Source: an uncultured Prevotellaceae bacterium (lineage in GTDB: Bacteria; Bacteroidota; Bacteroidia; Bacteroidales; Bacteroidaceae). From it: a stretch of DNA of 64,000 bases. Shown here in pieces: positions 22,585 to 29,987 of the stretch (position 1 is the stretch's first letter; each line of letters starts with the position of its first letter). The translations under genes were made by a program, and so were the position numbers. The notes below the pieces were generated by a model, which searched no databases, was not told the DNA's origin, and saw only the letters and a program-made list of their open reading frames with translations. The stretch is from assembly GCA_947304115.1 (NCBI GenBank), contig CAMZAE010000001.1, forward strand, positions 124,001-188,000, written 5' to 3'.

Positions 22585-23113
22585 CATGGCACTGATTTGT
22601 CTGCTGCTTGCCTGTTGTCAGAAGATTGACCTGACCGCAGAGCCGGAGGACACTGGTGTGGCAGACGATTCGGAGAAACCTGTCGCAATTGTCGGCACGG
22701 GAGAAGGCACTGCGGAGTGTCCCTACACAGTGACGGACATAAGCTCCCTGTCTCTCTCCGAGACCGAAGAGGTTTGGGTGATAGGCTATATGGTGGGGAC
22801 TGCGCCACGCTCGCTGAACAATGCTGTCTTTACTGCCGATGCCGGGAACCAATCCAACATTCTGCTCTCCTCTGACTCCCTTTGCTCCGACATTGACAAT
22901 TGTATTCCTGTGGAGCTTCATACAACCAAGCTAAAAGACAGCTTTTCTGTGCCTGCCAACAATGAGCACTTCCGCAAGTGCCTGGTCGTGAAAGGCATTC
23001 CCAAGACGTATCTGTACAAAAATGGCCTGCGGAACGTATCCGCAGGCCACTGGCTGGATGGCTTCGACATTTCTTCCGTCGCGCCAACGATATGGGGATC
23101 TATTACTTTGTAG
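22562..23113 (+). CDS. DUF6359-like OB-fold lipoprotein
   Basis: The product has about 183 residues. The ATG at 22562 gives MLLRKRNSMALICLLLACCQK, a lipoprotein signal with lipobox LLAC. The ATG at 22586 would give a shorter one lacking the basic residues. The mature domain starts GTGEGTAECPYTVTDISSLSLSETEEVWVIGYMVGTAP, the pattern of DUF6359 domains in Bacteroidales envelope proteins, which have an OB-like fold. It continues ILLSSDSLCSDIDNCIPVEL and ends GFDISSVAPTIWGSITL. The function is unknown. It overlaps the end of the convergent export gene by 11 bases, with stops inside each other. Confidence 0.65.
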   Translation: MLLRKRNSMALICLLLACCQKIDLTAEPEDTGVADDSEKPVAIVGTGEGTAECPYTVTDISSLSLSETEEVWVIGYMVGTAPRSLNNAVFTADAGNQSNILLSSDSLCSDIDNCIPVELHTTKLKDSFSVPANNEHFRKCLVVKGIPKTYLYKNGLRNVSAGHWLDGFDISSVAPTIWGSITL

Positions 23114-23921
23114 CAAGCACGACAATTGCAAGCACGGAGGAGACAACGCCCAGGATGGCAGAGCCTGCCCCCAGGAAGGTGTAGAAGGCACTGCTCTTGA
23201 TACTCTGGCTCTTGTTAGGCTCTATGTAAATCATATCGTTCTGCTGCACGTAATAGGCTGGGCTTGAGAAGATGTCACAATCGGTGAGGTCTAAGGAGTA
23301 TTTCTTGCGCTCACCGTTCTCTTCCCGATAAAGTGAAACCTTCTTGCGCAGACCTGTGTCAGCAATATCACCGCAACGGGCAAGGACATCAACAATGGTA
23401 TTGCGCTCGCTCGTCAGTTCAACGACACTCGGGTTCTTCACTGCACCAAGCACAGACACTCTGCCATTGAGCAGGCGGACAGACACCTCCGGATCCTTTA
23501 TGAGGTTGGCGTCAATGATGCTCTGCTCGATGAGACGGGCAGCTTCGTCCGACGTGCGGCCGCCCACTTTAATCGGCCCGACGGCAGGCAGCGTGATAAT
23601 GCCTTCGGTGCTGACAGTATAGCCATACGCATTGTTCATCGAGCTGCCGGACGTGACACTTGACTGGTTTGCACCTCCTCCAGAAGAACCCATCACGACA
23701 TCCTGGGCAAAGATGGAAAGCAGTTCAGGCTCGCTGCAAGTGACTTTGACAAGCACCTGGTCGGCAGGTTTCAGGCGCATCTCATACTGTTGCATGATTT
23801 GCTGCGTCTGTTTGAACAGTTCGTCAGAATCCTGGAAATAGACAATCTTCTTAGTTGACACACAGCTCGACATCATCAGCACGGCTAACAGTGCGAGCAG
23901 AAGGGATGTTGACTTTTTCAT
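23103..23921 (-). CDS. Wza-like polysaccharide export lipoprotein (Poly_export/SLBB)
   Basis: The 272-residue protein has a lipoprotein signal (LLALLAVLMMSSC, lipobox MSSC). A Poly_export domain comes next (YEMRLKPADQVLVKVTCSEPELLSIFA), then an SLBB domain (SVRLLNGRVSVLGAVKNPSVVELTSERNTIVDVLARCGDIADTG). A C-terminal transmembrane helix (FLGAGSAILGVVSSVLAIVVLA) suits the alpha-helical outer membrane barrel of Wza-type exporters. This form is the common short exporter of Bacteroidales capsule systems, but no capsule genes adjoin it here. It might serve the 38-52 kb locus or another one. Confidence 0.88.
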   Translation of the reverse strand: MKKSTSLLLALLAVLMMSSCVSTKKIVYFQDSDELFKQTQQIMQQYEMRLKPADQVLVKVTCSEPELLSIFAQDVVMGSSGGGANQSSVTSGSSMNNAYGYTVSTEGIITLPAVGPIKVGGRTSDEAARLIEQSIIDANLIKDPEVSVRLLNGRVSVLGAVKNPSVVELTSERNTIVDVLARCGDIADTGLRKKVSLYREENGERKKYSLDLTDCDIFSSPAYYVQQNDMIYIEPNKSQSIKSSAFYTFLGAGSAILGVVSSVLAIVVLATK

Positions 23922-23946
23922 TTGTTTCCTTGTTTTTTTTTCTGCG

Positions 23947-23954
23947 CAAAGGTA
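23947..23954 (-). promoter_or_regulatory. -7 element TACCTTTG of the Wza-like gene
   Basis: The forward strand reads CAAAGGTA. It lies 25 bases upstream of the start codon. Confidence 0.6.
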
Positions 23955-24018
23955 CGTTTTTTTCTCTTATCTGCAAAAAATCTTAACCCTTAATCCTTCA
24001 TTCTTCATTATATTTTTG

Positions 24019-24026
24019 TACCTTTG
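24019..24026 (+). promoter_or_regulatory. -7 element TACCTTTG of the HAD gene
   Basis: TATTTTTGTACCTTTGTCCC lies 31 bases before the ATG at 24058. The ORF-track start at 24016 falls upstream of this element and cannot be used. Confidence 0.65.
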
Positions 24027-24057
24027 TCCCAAGAAAAGCCAAAGAACAAACAAAGAT

Positions 24058-24477
24058 ATGACCATAGCTGTTGACTTTGACGGTACAATCGTCGAGCACC
24101 GATACCCTGAAATCGGGCGGGAACTGCCTTTTGCCACACAGACCTTGAGAATGCTCATCGAAGACCGCCACAAGCTCATTCTCTGGAGCGTCCGCGAAGG
24201 CCAATTGTTAGAAGATGCAGTGGAATGGTGTCGTCAGCGCGGCGTGGAATTCTATGCCATCAACAAGGATTTCCCAGAAGAGGACATAAACAAGAACCAA
24301 AGCTTCAGCCGCAAGCTCAAGGCTGATGTCTGGATTGACGACCGCAACATCGGCGGCCTGCCCGACTGGGGAACCATCTACCAGATGATTACCGAGCGGA
24401 AGACCTACGAACAAGTGCTCATGGAGCGTATGGCGCTCAGCGAACCAAAGCCGCAAAAGAAGTGGTGGCAGTTCTGA
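24058..24477 (+). CDS. Small HAD-superfamily hydrolase (BT0820-like)
   Basis: This is a single-domain protein of 139 residues. It starts MTIAVDFDGTIVEHRYPEIG with the DxDGT catalytic motif I, followed by ILWSVREGQLLEDAVEWCRQRG (motif II serine), the lysine in RKLKADVW and WIDDRNIGG as motif IV. No cap domain is visible, as in the small Bacteroides HAD hydrolases. It probably dephosphorylates a small metabolite. The substrate is not known. It is a single-gene unit whose stop codon is part of a hairpin that probably ends transcription. Confidence 0.85.
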   Translation: MTIAVDFDGTIVEHRYPEIGRELPFATQTLRMLIEDRHKLILWSVREGQLLEDAVEWCRQRGVEFYAINKDFPEEDINKNQSFSRKLKADVWIDDRNIGGLPDWGTIYQMITERKTYEQVLMERMALSEPKPQKKWWQF

Positions 24478-24543
24478 AAGAATGAGAAAAATGAGAAAAT
24501 GAAGCGAAAAAAAACCTTTCATTCCTTCATTCTTTCATTTTTT
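24475..24543 (+). terminator. Probable terminator after the HAD gene
   Basis: TGAAAGAATGA (24475-24485, including the stop codon) is the exact complement of TCATTCTTTCA (24527-24537), followed by TTTTTT. The loop is long and AT-rich and may hold further pairs. Confidence 0.55.
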
Positions 24544-24548
24544 CATTG

Positions 24549-24556
24549 TATTTTTG
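24549..24556 (+). promoter_or_regulatory. -7 element TATTTTTG
   Basis: It lies 33 bases before the ATG of the 55-residue membrane protein at 24590. Confidence 0.55.
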
Positions 24557-24589
24557 CAGTGCAAACAATAAAAACGACATACTACTACT

Positions 24590-24757
24590 ATGAATTTGAA
24601 ACAGAATTTAGGCATCCTCCTCATTGTGCTGGGCGCACTGATGCTCATCATCAGCTATTTTGCTGACCTGACGGACTACAACTTCTATAACATCGGCGCA
24701 CTGATCATCATCATTGCAGGTCTTGTGACGCACATTGTTATGACGAAGCGGTCATAG
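24590..24757 (+). CDS. Small two-helix membrane protein (55 residues)
   Basis: This ORF is below the track cutoff. It encodes MNLKQNLGILLIVLGALMLIISYFADLTDYNFYNIGALIIIIAGLVTHIVMTKRS. That is two transmembrane helices joined by a short polar loop with an NFYNIG turn, and a positively charged end. Short proteins with this layout are widespread in Bacteroidales and of unknown function. It has its own promoter and is followed after 36 bases by a beta-barrel protein gene. Confidence 0.75.
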   Translation: MNLKQNLGILLIVLGALMLIISYFADLTDYNFYNIGALIIIIAGLVTHIVMTKRS

Positions 24758-24793
24758 CCCCCTGTTTCCTTATTTGTTACAACCTTCGTAGCC

Positions 24794-25441
24794 ATGAGAC
24801 TCTTACGCTTTACTATGGCTCTCTTTGTCGTACTCTGCCTTGGCCCCAGTGCCTGGGGACAGTTCGATGACGACTATGCAGTGGAGGAATGGACATTGGA
24901 CGATTTTGAGGAGGAGGCTCCGAAGCCACAGCACAAGGAATACAAGAACGCTCTTTACTTGCAGTACTCGCCCTCGCGCTACAAAGTAGGCGACAACAGC
25001 CGCCTGCGCTTCAACGAAATCCTGCTGGGCTACAGCCGCATCATGCAGGTTGTGGAAGACACGCCCTACTTCGTGGAAGCCGGAGCCAGCGTCAAGTTCT
25101 CATGGACAAAATGCGAGGCAGATGCCCGCGCCCTCACGTTCCGCGTCCCTGTCAACGTCCTCTATAAAATTTATCTCTCGAAGAAGAAGGACTATGCCAT
25201 TGCCCCCTTTGCCGGTGCCTCCGTCCGCGCTATCGCTGTGGCCCGCGACTACTCTGGCAACCAGAACACCAACCTCCTGTGTGACGGCGGTTGGAAGAGT
25301 TTCCAAGTTGCATGGCAGGCTGGTGTGCGCTTCTATCTAAACCGTTATTTCCTCGGCATCAGCTATTCGCGCGATTTCCGCGACTCAAGCAAATACCCAG
25401 GTGTGCGCGAGTGCGGCGTACATTTAGGCTATTGTTTCTGA
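24794..25441 (+). CDS. Outer membrane beta-barrel protein
   Basis: The 215-residue protein has a signal peptide (FTMALFVVLCLGPSAWGQ) and a short acidic segment (DDDYAVEEWTLDDFEEE). The remainder alternates hydrophobic and polar residues as in a small porin-like or OmpW/PorT-type barrel (ALYLQYSPSRYKVG, AIAPFAGASVRAIAV, RYFLGISYSRDF). It ends in a terminal aromatic residue (VHLGYCF), a typical beta-barrel assembly signal. The function is unknown. It probably shares a transcript with the small membrane protein upstream. Confidence 0.7.
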   Translation: MRLLRFTMALFVVLCLGPSAWGQFDDDYAVEEWTLDDFEEEAPKPQHKEYKNALYLQYSPSRYKVGDNSRLRFNEILLGYSRIMQVVEDTPYFVEAGASVKFSWTKCEADARALTFRVPVNVLYKIYLSKKKDYAIAPFAGASVRAIAVARDYSGNQNTNLLCDGGWKSFQVAWQAGVRFYLNRYFLGISYSRDFRDSSKYPGVRECGVHLGYCF

Positions 25442-25459
25442 ACCCGTTTTAAGCTGGAA

Positions 25460-25669
25460 CTACCTTTGCTTGCGGCGTGCCAACGGATCGCCGCAATTGC
25501 TGTCTCCCATATTTTGCTCCATCTCCGGAACAATCTCAAATATCTTGCCGTCCCGACATACAACAAGGCTCTGCCGCGCAGCACCTGCACGCTGCAAGAG
25601 GCGAAGCTGGGCACGACGCACGCCTTCATCTATCAGACGCTGCATCTCAAGTATCTCTTTTTCCTTCAT
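25460..25669 (-). CDS. Small protein paired with the zeta-like toxin
   Basis: This 69-residue protein (MKEKEILEMQRLIDEGVRRAQLRLLQRAGAARQSLVVCRDGKIFEIVP) has a helical, basic N-terminal half and a short beta segment. Its start overlaps the stop of the zeta-like gene (ATGA-type overlap, 25666-25669), so the pair is translationally coupled. Similar small ORFs accompany zeta-like kinases in Bacteroidales. It may be the neutralising partner or a substrate-recognition factor. There is no direct evidence for either role. Confidence 0.65.
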   Translation of the reverse strand: MKEKEILEMQRLIDEGVRRAQLRLLQRAGAARQSLVVCRDGKIFEIVPEMEQNMGDSNCGDPLARRKQR

Positions 25670-26274
25670 GCCTTTTCGCCCTCCTCCGGCTTGTTGTATT
25701 TGTCCTGAAGCATTCGGAATGCCTTCTCATCATAAACCACAACCTTGTCTCCGCCAAGGCCGGACGCGATGTGAACTGCAGGACAGTCACTGTTGTCATA
25801 GAGCGACCAACTGTCAACAACAGGCATATATAGCTGGAACAGATTGCTCAAGCCAGCCTCGTAGCGACGAAGGATAACGTCGGTCGGTATGTTGTGTCCG
25901 CCCATTGCCACACGCTTTGCCACACGAGCCACAGCCTGTTCAGGAGTGCTCAGCAGAAAGAAAAGCAGCGTCACAAAATAGCCGCGCTTCTGGGCTTGCC
26001 TGATCAGTTTCACGTATGACCGCGTAGCCAATGTCGTCTCGAAGGCAAAAGTCTCGCCCTCCTTCAGTAAATATATGACGCGGTCAATCATCAATCGGCC
26101 TGCTTGTATGGCCACCCCCTCTGGGTTGAAGGGAGAGAGGCCTGCTGCTATCTCGTCGGCATTGACGAATTCGCGGCAACCCAACATCTCGGGCAGAACG
26201 GTGAACGAGGCAGTTGTCTTGCCCGCCCCATTGCAGCCAGCAATGATGTATAGGTTCATTTTCTTTTTTTCCAT
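25666..26274 (-). CDS. Zeta-toxin-like P-loop kinase (COG4185 type)
   Basis: The 202-residue protein opens MNLYIIAGCNGAGKTTASFTVLPEML, with a Walker A loop, then FVNADEIAAGLSPFNPE (the conserved N-A-D-E-I sugar-binding region). It continues ETFAFETTLATRSYVKLIRQAQKRGYFVTLLFFLL and RVAMGGHNIPTDVILRRYEAGLSNL, all typical of zeta-type kinases. True zeta toxins phosphorylate UDP-GlcNAc. Whether this chromosomal homologue does is unknown. It lies 36 bases after trmD and may be read as the tail of the pyrK-pyrD-trmD transcript. The first ATG is at 26274, and MNLYII begins five codons later. Confidence 0.85.
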   Translation of the reverse strand: MEKKKMNLYIIAGCNGAGKTTASFTVLPEMLGCREFVNADEIAAGLSPFNPEGVAIQAGRLMIDRVIYLLKEGETFAFETTLATRSYVKLIRQAQKRGYFVTLLFFLLSTPEQAVARVAKRVAMGGHNIPTDVILRRYEAGLSNLFQLYMPVVDSWSLYDNSDCPAVHIASGLGGDKVVVYDEKAFRMLQDKYNKPEEGEKA

Positions 26275-26310
26275 ATCTTTACCTTTTAACGCTTTAACTT
26301 TTTAACTTTT

Positions 26311-27000
26311 TCACCTCTTCCCCTTTCCTTCAAGCAGGTCAGGGCGAAGTCGCTGCGTCCTTTCCAAACTCTGCTGCAATTCCCATTCCTTTATCAGACG
26401 CTCGTTGCCGGAAAGCAAAATCTCTGGCACCTTCCAACCTTTGTACTCGGCAGGACGTGTATAGACAGGAGCCGCCAACAGATTGTCCTGAAAGGAGTCG
26501 GACAGGGCACTCTGCTCATCACCAATGGCACCAGGAAGGACACGAACAATGGCATCTGCCATGACTGCCGCTGCCAACTCTCCGCCTGTCAAGACATAGT
26601 CGCCTATGCTCACTTCCTTGGTAATGAGATGCTCACGTATGCGGTAATCAATGCCTTTATAATGGCCGCAAAGGATAATGATGTTCTCGCAGAGAGAAAG
26701 GCTGTTGGCCATCGGCTGGTCGAACTGCTCACCATCTGGGGTAGTAAAAATGATTTGGTCGTAATGTCGCTCAGACGTCAAAGCCGAGATGCAGCGGTCG
26801 ATGGGTTCGCACTGCATGACCATTCCCGCAAAACCGCCAAAAGGATAGTCGTCCACGCGCCGCCACTTATCTAAAGTGTAGTCGCGAAGGTTGTGGATGT
26901 GTATTTCCGCCAAGCCCTTCCTTTGTGCTCTGCCGACGATGGACTCCTGCATGAAGCCCTGTATCAGCTCAGGCAATACGGTTATAATGTCTATTCGCAT
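26311..27000 (-). CDS. trmD: tRNA (guanine-N1)-methyltransferase
   Basis: TrmD methylates G37 next to the anticodon with S-adenosylmethionine, which prevents +1 frameshifting. The 229-residue sequence begins [26 protein letters not shown]. It shows [18 protein letters not shown], the trefoil-knot SAM-binding segment [14 protein letters not shown] and [27 protein letters not shown], then [30 protein letters not shown]. All are diagnostic. The start overlaps the end of pyrD by 10 bases, so it is in the pyr operon. Confidence 0.98.
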   Translation of the reverse strand: MRIDIITVLPELIQGFMQESIVGRAQRKGLAEIHIHNLRDYTLDKWRRVDDYPFGGFAGMVMQCEPIDRCISALTSERHYDQIIFTTPDGEQFDQPMANSLSLCENIIILCGHYKGIDYRIREHLITKEVSIGDYVLTGGELAAAVMADAIVRVLPGAIGDEQSALSDSFQDNLLAAPVYTRPAEYKGWKVPEILLSGNERLIKEWELQQSLERTQRLRPDLLEGKGKR

Positions 27001-27899
27001 ATACCTATAATCTCTTTTACACTCTTGAAGCTATGCTTCTCAAGGTATTCGTCAATGCCTTGAACCACCTTGACGCTAATGGTCGGATCAAGGAAATTGG
27101 CTGTTCCTATCTCTATCGCAGATGCTCCAGCCAGCAAGAACTCTATTGCATCCTTCGCGTTGCTGATGCCGCCAAGTCCGATGACAGGCACCTTAACCGC
27201 ACGAGCAACCTGATAGACCATGCGCAGGGCGACGGGCTTGATGCAAGGGCCGCTCAAGCCGCCTGTCCCGATACTTAATATACGCTTGCGCTTCTCTATG
27301 TCGATAGCCATGCCCATCAAGGTATTGATAAGGCTTACGGCATCGGCACCGGCATCCTGAACGGCAAGGGCAATATCGGTTATGCTTGTCACATTTGGCG
27401 AAAGCTTCACGATGAGTGTCTTCTTGTAAGCCTCGCGCACAGCCTTCACCACACTGGCAGCACCTTCGGTCGTTGTTCCGAAGGCCATGCCGCCGTGTTT
27501 GACGTTTGGACAGGAGATGTTGAGTTCTATTGCAGGAATGCAGTCGAGTTCATTGATTCGTGCCGCACATTCTGCATAGTCCTCTGGGCTGTTGCCGGAC
27601 ACATTTACAATCATATTGGTCTTGATGTCCTTTATCTGAGGATAGATATGCCGGCAGAAATAGTCCACGCCCTTGTTCTGAAGACCTACACAATTGAGCA
27701 TACCCTGTGCCGTCTCCGCCATTCTGGGATAAGGATTGCCTTCACGAGGCTCAAGCGTAGTGCCTTTGACAATGATGCCACCCAGTAGACTAAGGTCAAC
27801 AAAGTCTTGGTACTCCAACCCGTAGCCAAAGGTGCCGCTTGCCGTAAGAACTGGATTGGCAAGCCTCAGCCCTGCTATATCTACACACAAATCAGCCAT
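26991..27899 (-). CDS. pyrD: Dihydroorotate dehydrogenase, class 1B catalytic subunit
   Basis: This flavoprotein subunit oxidises dihydroorotate to orotate, the fourth step of UMP synthesis, and passes electrons to PyrK and [30 protein letters not shown], the active-site [13 protein letters not shown] region, [13 protein letters not shown], and the FMN phosphate-binding [32 protein letters not shown] are all present. The ATG at 27899 (MADLCV) is chosen because the track start is a GTG three codons upstream with no support. It lies 12 bases after pyrK, as is usual in class 1B pairs. Confidence 0.97.
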   Translation of the reverse strand: MADLCVDIAGLRLANPVLTASGTFGYGLEYQDFVDLSLLGGIIVKGTTLEPREGNPYPRMAETAQGMLNCVGLQNKGVDYFCRHIYPQIKDIKTNMIVNVSGNSPEDYAECAARINELDCIPAIELNISCPNVKHGGMAFGTTTEGAASVVKAVREAYKKTLIVKLSPNVTSITDIALAVQDAGADAVSLINTLMGMAIDIEKRKRILSIGTGGLSGPCIKPVALRMVYQVARAVKVPVIGLGGISNAKDAIEFLLAGASAIEIGTANFLDPTISVKVVQGIDEYLEKHSFKSVKEIIGICE

Positions 27900-27911
27900 A
27901 ATTTCCACTCT

Positions 27912-28691
27912 TCACCATTTTAACTTTTCAACGCCGAAGACCGGCCCTTCCTTGCAGACACAGACGTTGCCGTCAAGCGTGTCTTCAACACAGCACAGGC
28001 AAGCACCCAGGCCGCAGGCCATCATGTTTTCCAAGCTCACCTCACACGGTATTCCCTTTGACTTTGCATAGGAAGCCATTGACATCATCATGGGCTTAGG
28101 CCCGCAAACTGCAATATTATCGAACTTCTCTTTCTGCAATATGCTGTGCTGCGTGACAAACCCCTTTTCGCCTTCCGAGCCGTCTTCTGTGGTGATATAT
28201 ACATCACCGCAGGCACGATAGGCGTCAAGCCTGAGCAAATCCGACTTGCTTCGTGCGCCAAGCAGGAACACAGGTCGGGCACCCTGCCTCTGCATTGCCT
28301 CTCCCATAAACAGGAGGGGAGCGATACCGACACCGCCGCCAACGAGCAGGAAACGCTGTTCCGGCGACAACGGCATGGTGAAGCCCTTGCCCAAAGGAAG
28401 AATAGCATTAAGCGTCGAACCAGGCTGTTTTTGCCAAAGTGAAGCGGTTCCTTTTCCTACCTTCTGCACGAGGAAGCAAACCTCATTCTTTTCATAATCA
28501 ACACTATGCAGGCTGATTGGGCGACGCAGGAAAGTCTCCTTACTGTCATCGATGCGAAGCTGTGCAAACTGCCCCGGGCGCATCTCCGGAAGAGGCCCTA
28601 CAGGATTCGTCGCAGCAAGCAAGACGTATCGCTCGCTCAACCGCTCGACAGAGGTGACTTGCAAGTCCAAAACGCACTTCATCATATACAT
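27912..28691 (-). CDS. pyrK: Dihydroorotate dehydrogenase electron transfer subunit
   Basis: PyrK carries FAD and a [2Fe-2S] cluster and links PyrD to NAD+. The protein has the flavin-binding RRPISLHSVD, the Rossmann FLLVGGGVGIAPLLFMGEAM, the CGPKPMMMSM loop, and four cysteines in ACGLGACLCCVEDTLDGNVCVCKEGPVF. Several in-frame ATGs sit close together (28691, 28685, 28682). Family length suggests MKCVLDLQV, near 28682. The track start at 28721 is nearly on top of the -7 element at 28712-28719. It is the first gene of the pyrK-pyrD-trmD series. Confidence 0.96.
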   Translation of the reverse strand: MYMMKCVLDLQVTSVERLSERYVLLAATNPVGPLPEMRPGQFAQLRIDDSKETFLRRPISLHSVDYEKNEVCFLVQKVGKGTASLWQKQPGSTLNAILPLGKGFTMPLSPEQRFLLVGGGVGIAPLLFMGEAMQRQGARPVFLLGARSKSDLLRLDAYRACGDVYITTEDGSEGEKGFVTQHSILQKEKFDNIAVCGPKPMMMSMASYAKSKGIPCEVSLENMMACGLGACLCCVEDTLDGNVCVCKEGPVFGVEKLKW

Positions 28692-28711
28692 TATTATATA
28701 TAACGCGATGC

Positions 28712-28719
28712 AAAGATAC
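28712..28719 (-). promoter_or_regulatory. -7 element TATCTTTG of the pyrK-pyrD-trmD operon
   Basis: The forward strand reads CAAAGATA. It lies about 20-30 bases upstream of the candidate pyrK start codons. Confidence 0.65.
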
Positions 28720-28756
28720 AAAAAAAACGGAACATACGTTTATGTTCCGGCACTTT

Positions 28757-29212
28757 TCACTGCTTTGCAGAGAAAGTTTCAAAGGTTCCGTCGTCATAAA
28801 AAACTCTTATCTCGGCGATACGACGGGACATTTTGTCAATAATTTTCGCGTCAGAAGGCAAATAGGAAGACTGGAAAGGCATCTGTTGGGAGCCTGCAAC
28901 CTGTTCCATAAAACCAGACTGAATGGGGATGCCAGAAAGCTGTGCTGCGATGGCCGACGGCCTTGTCTCGTTTGGTTCGTTCTGTGCCAAAGCAGAGGCC
29001 GGCGAAGAGAACATCTCCCCATTTCCATTCATCAGCCAATCCATATTAACCTCAGCAAAACGCTCGTGGATGTTATTGAGCGTATTAAGGGTTGGCTTGT
29101 TTCTGCCACTGAAGATGCTCGAAAGCGTTCCCTCCGAAATACAGATTTCGTTGGCGAACTCCTTTTGCGACATCCCGAAATGTTTCATAAGAGTCCTGAT
29201 ACGATCTTTCAT
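28757..29212 (-). CDS. XRE-type helix-turn-helix regulator
   Basis: The 151-residue protein has an N-terminal HTH_3 domain (MKDRIRTLMKHFGMSQKEFANEICISEGTLSSIFSGRNKPTLNTLNNI, residues about 1-50). Next comes a segment common to Bacteroidales phage-repressor-like regulators (NMDWLMNGNGEMF). A linker leads to a C-terminal beta hairpin (RRIAEIRVFYDDGTFETF). No protease catalytic Ser/Lys dyad is apparent. It is a single gene transcribed toward the pyrK promoter, with a long noncoding region upstream. The target genes are unknown. Confidence 0.85.
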   Translation of the reverse strand: MKDRIRTLMKHFGMSQKEFANEICISEGTLSSIFSGRNKPTLNTLNNIHERFAEVNMDWLMNGNGEMFSSPASALAQNEPNETRPSAIAAQLSGIPIQSGFMEQVAGSQQMPFQSSYLPSDAKIIDKMSRRIAEIRVFYDDGTFETFSAKQ

Positions 29213-29265
29213 AAATCCTTACCTATACTTGTTAAACATGGGTCTTTACAATCTTAAACCGTCCG

Positions 29266-29273
29266 CAAAGATA
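29266..29273 (-). promoter_or_regulatory. -7 element TATCTTTG of the XRE regulator gene
   Basis: The forward strand reads CAAAGATA, about 54 bases upstream of the start codon. Confidence 0.6.
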
Positions 29274-29845
29274 CAACAAAAGTTTCGATTTACAAAACTT
29301 TATGTTTGGAAATTCAAAGAAGCGCTGTGCGTTTTGCTTTGCAAAGACATAATTCACGCCCCCAAACGCCAGTCGCTGCAAAATTCTCTTTTCAAAACTA
29401 CGCATCGCGCTGTGCTGCAGAATACAATTAAAGCAACCTGGTTTTGCAAAACCGCATAATCTTTTGGGTTAAAGAGCGTAATGTCAGTCTTTACGTTACT
29501 GAATCAGACCTGCTATCGCCCGTTTTTACACACGGGTGTCTTTTTGCGCAACCTTCCGCGCCGCCATGTTTAACAAACCCTCGTTTCCTTCTGGCTTATA
29601 ACACCTTATACTTGTTATTCGTTTATGCATAATGTTGCATTTAGTTATGCGAACACATACCTTTCCCCCCTGTTAGGCCTATTTGCAAACGCAAATATCG
29701 CCTTGCCGCACATAAGGGTTTTGTAAATTCCGTAGCTTTTCCTTTTAATCCCCTGTCGCCTTTATGGTGTTTTGATTTACAAACCAAAACAAGGCATAAA
29801 CAACAAAACAACTGGAAAAACGACAGGAAACAAGGAAAATCGCAG

Positions 29846-29872
29846 AAAAAAGCCTTCCTTCCGCCCGAAGGC
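29846..29872 (-). terminator. Intrinsic terminator downstream of holA
   Basis: On the minus strand GCCTTC, a nine-base loop and GAAGGC are followed by TTTTTT. It lies about 115 bases after the holA stop and fits as the end of the amn-holA transcript. Confidence 0.7.
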
Positions 29873-29987
29873 AACGACGCAAAAATCCGTGCGATTCTCG
29901 GAGGGGCACAATCCTATATAAGATGTTTTATATCAAGAGATAAAGGCCTAAATTCTGCTTCACGGAGCGAAACAGTTTTGGAAGGAA

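Larger units (their letters stand above)
29213..29987. other. 775-base region without a convincing gene
   Basis: It holds the XRE promoter (29266-29273) and, at the other end, a minus-strand terminator (29846-29872). The two track ORFs of 62 and 77 codons have no promoter match, no signal peptide and no family resemblance. The middle part has short palindromes (ACACACGGGTGT at 29529; GTTATGCATAATGTTGCATTTAGTTATGC near 29620). A small RNA or old gene remains are both possible. Confidence 0.5.

Noticed and set aside
22172-22595. ORFs with LRRKLYKLRRELYVLRRE-like peptides
   Set aside because: They are translations of the palindromic array at 22254-22332, read in several frames. They overlap both promoters.
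29444-29874. ORFs of 62 and 77 codons in the noncoding interval
   Set aside because: They have no promoter, no signal or domain, and low-complexity composition.
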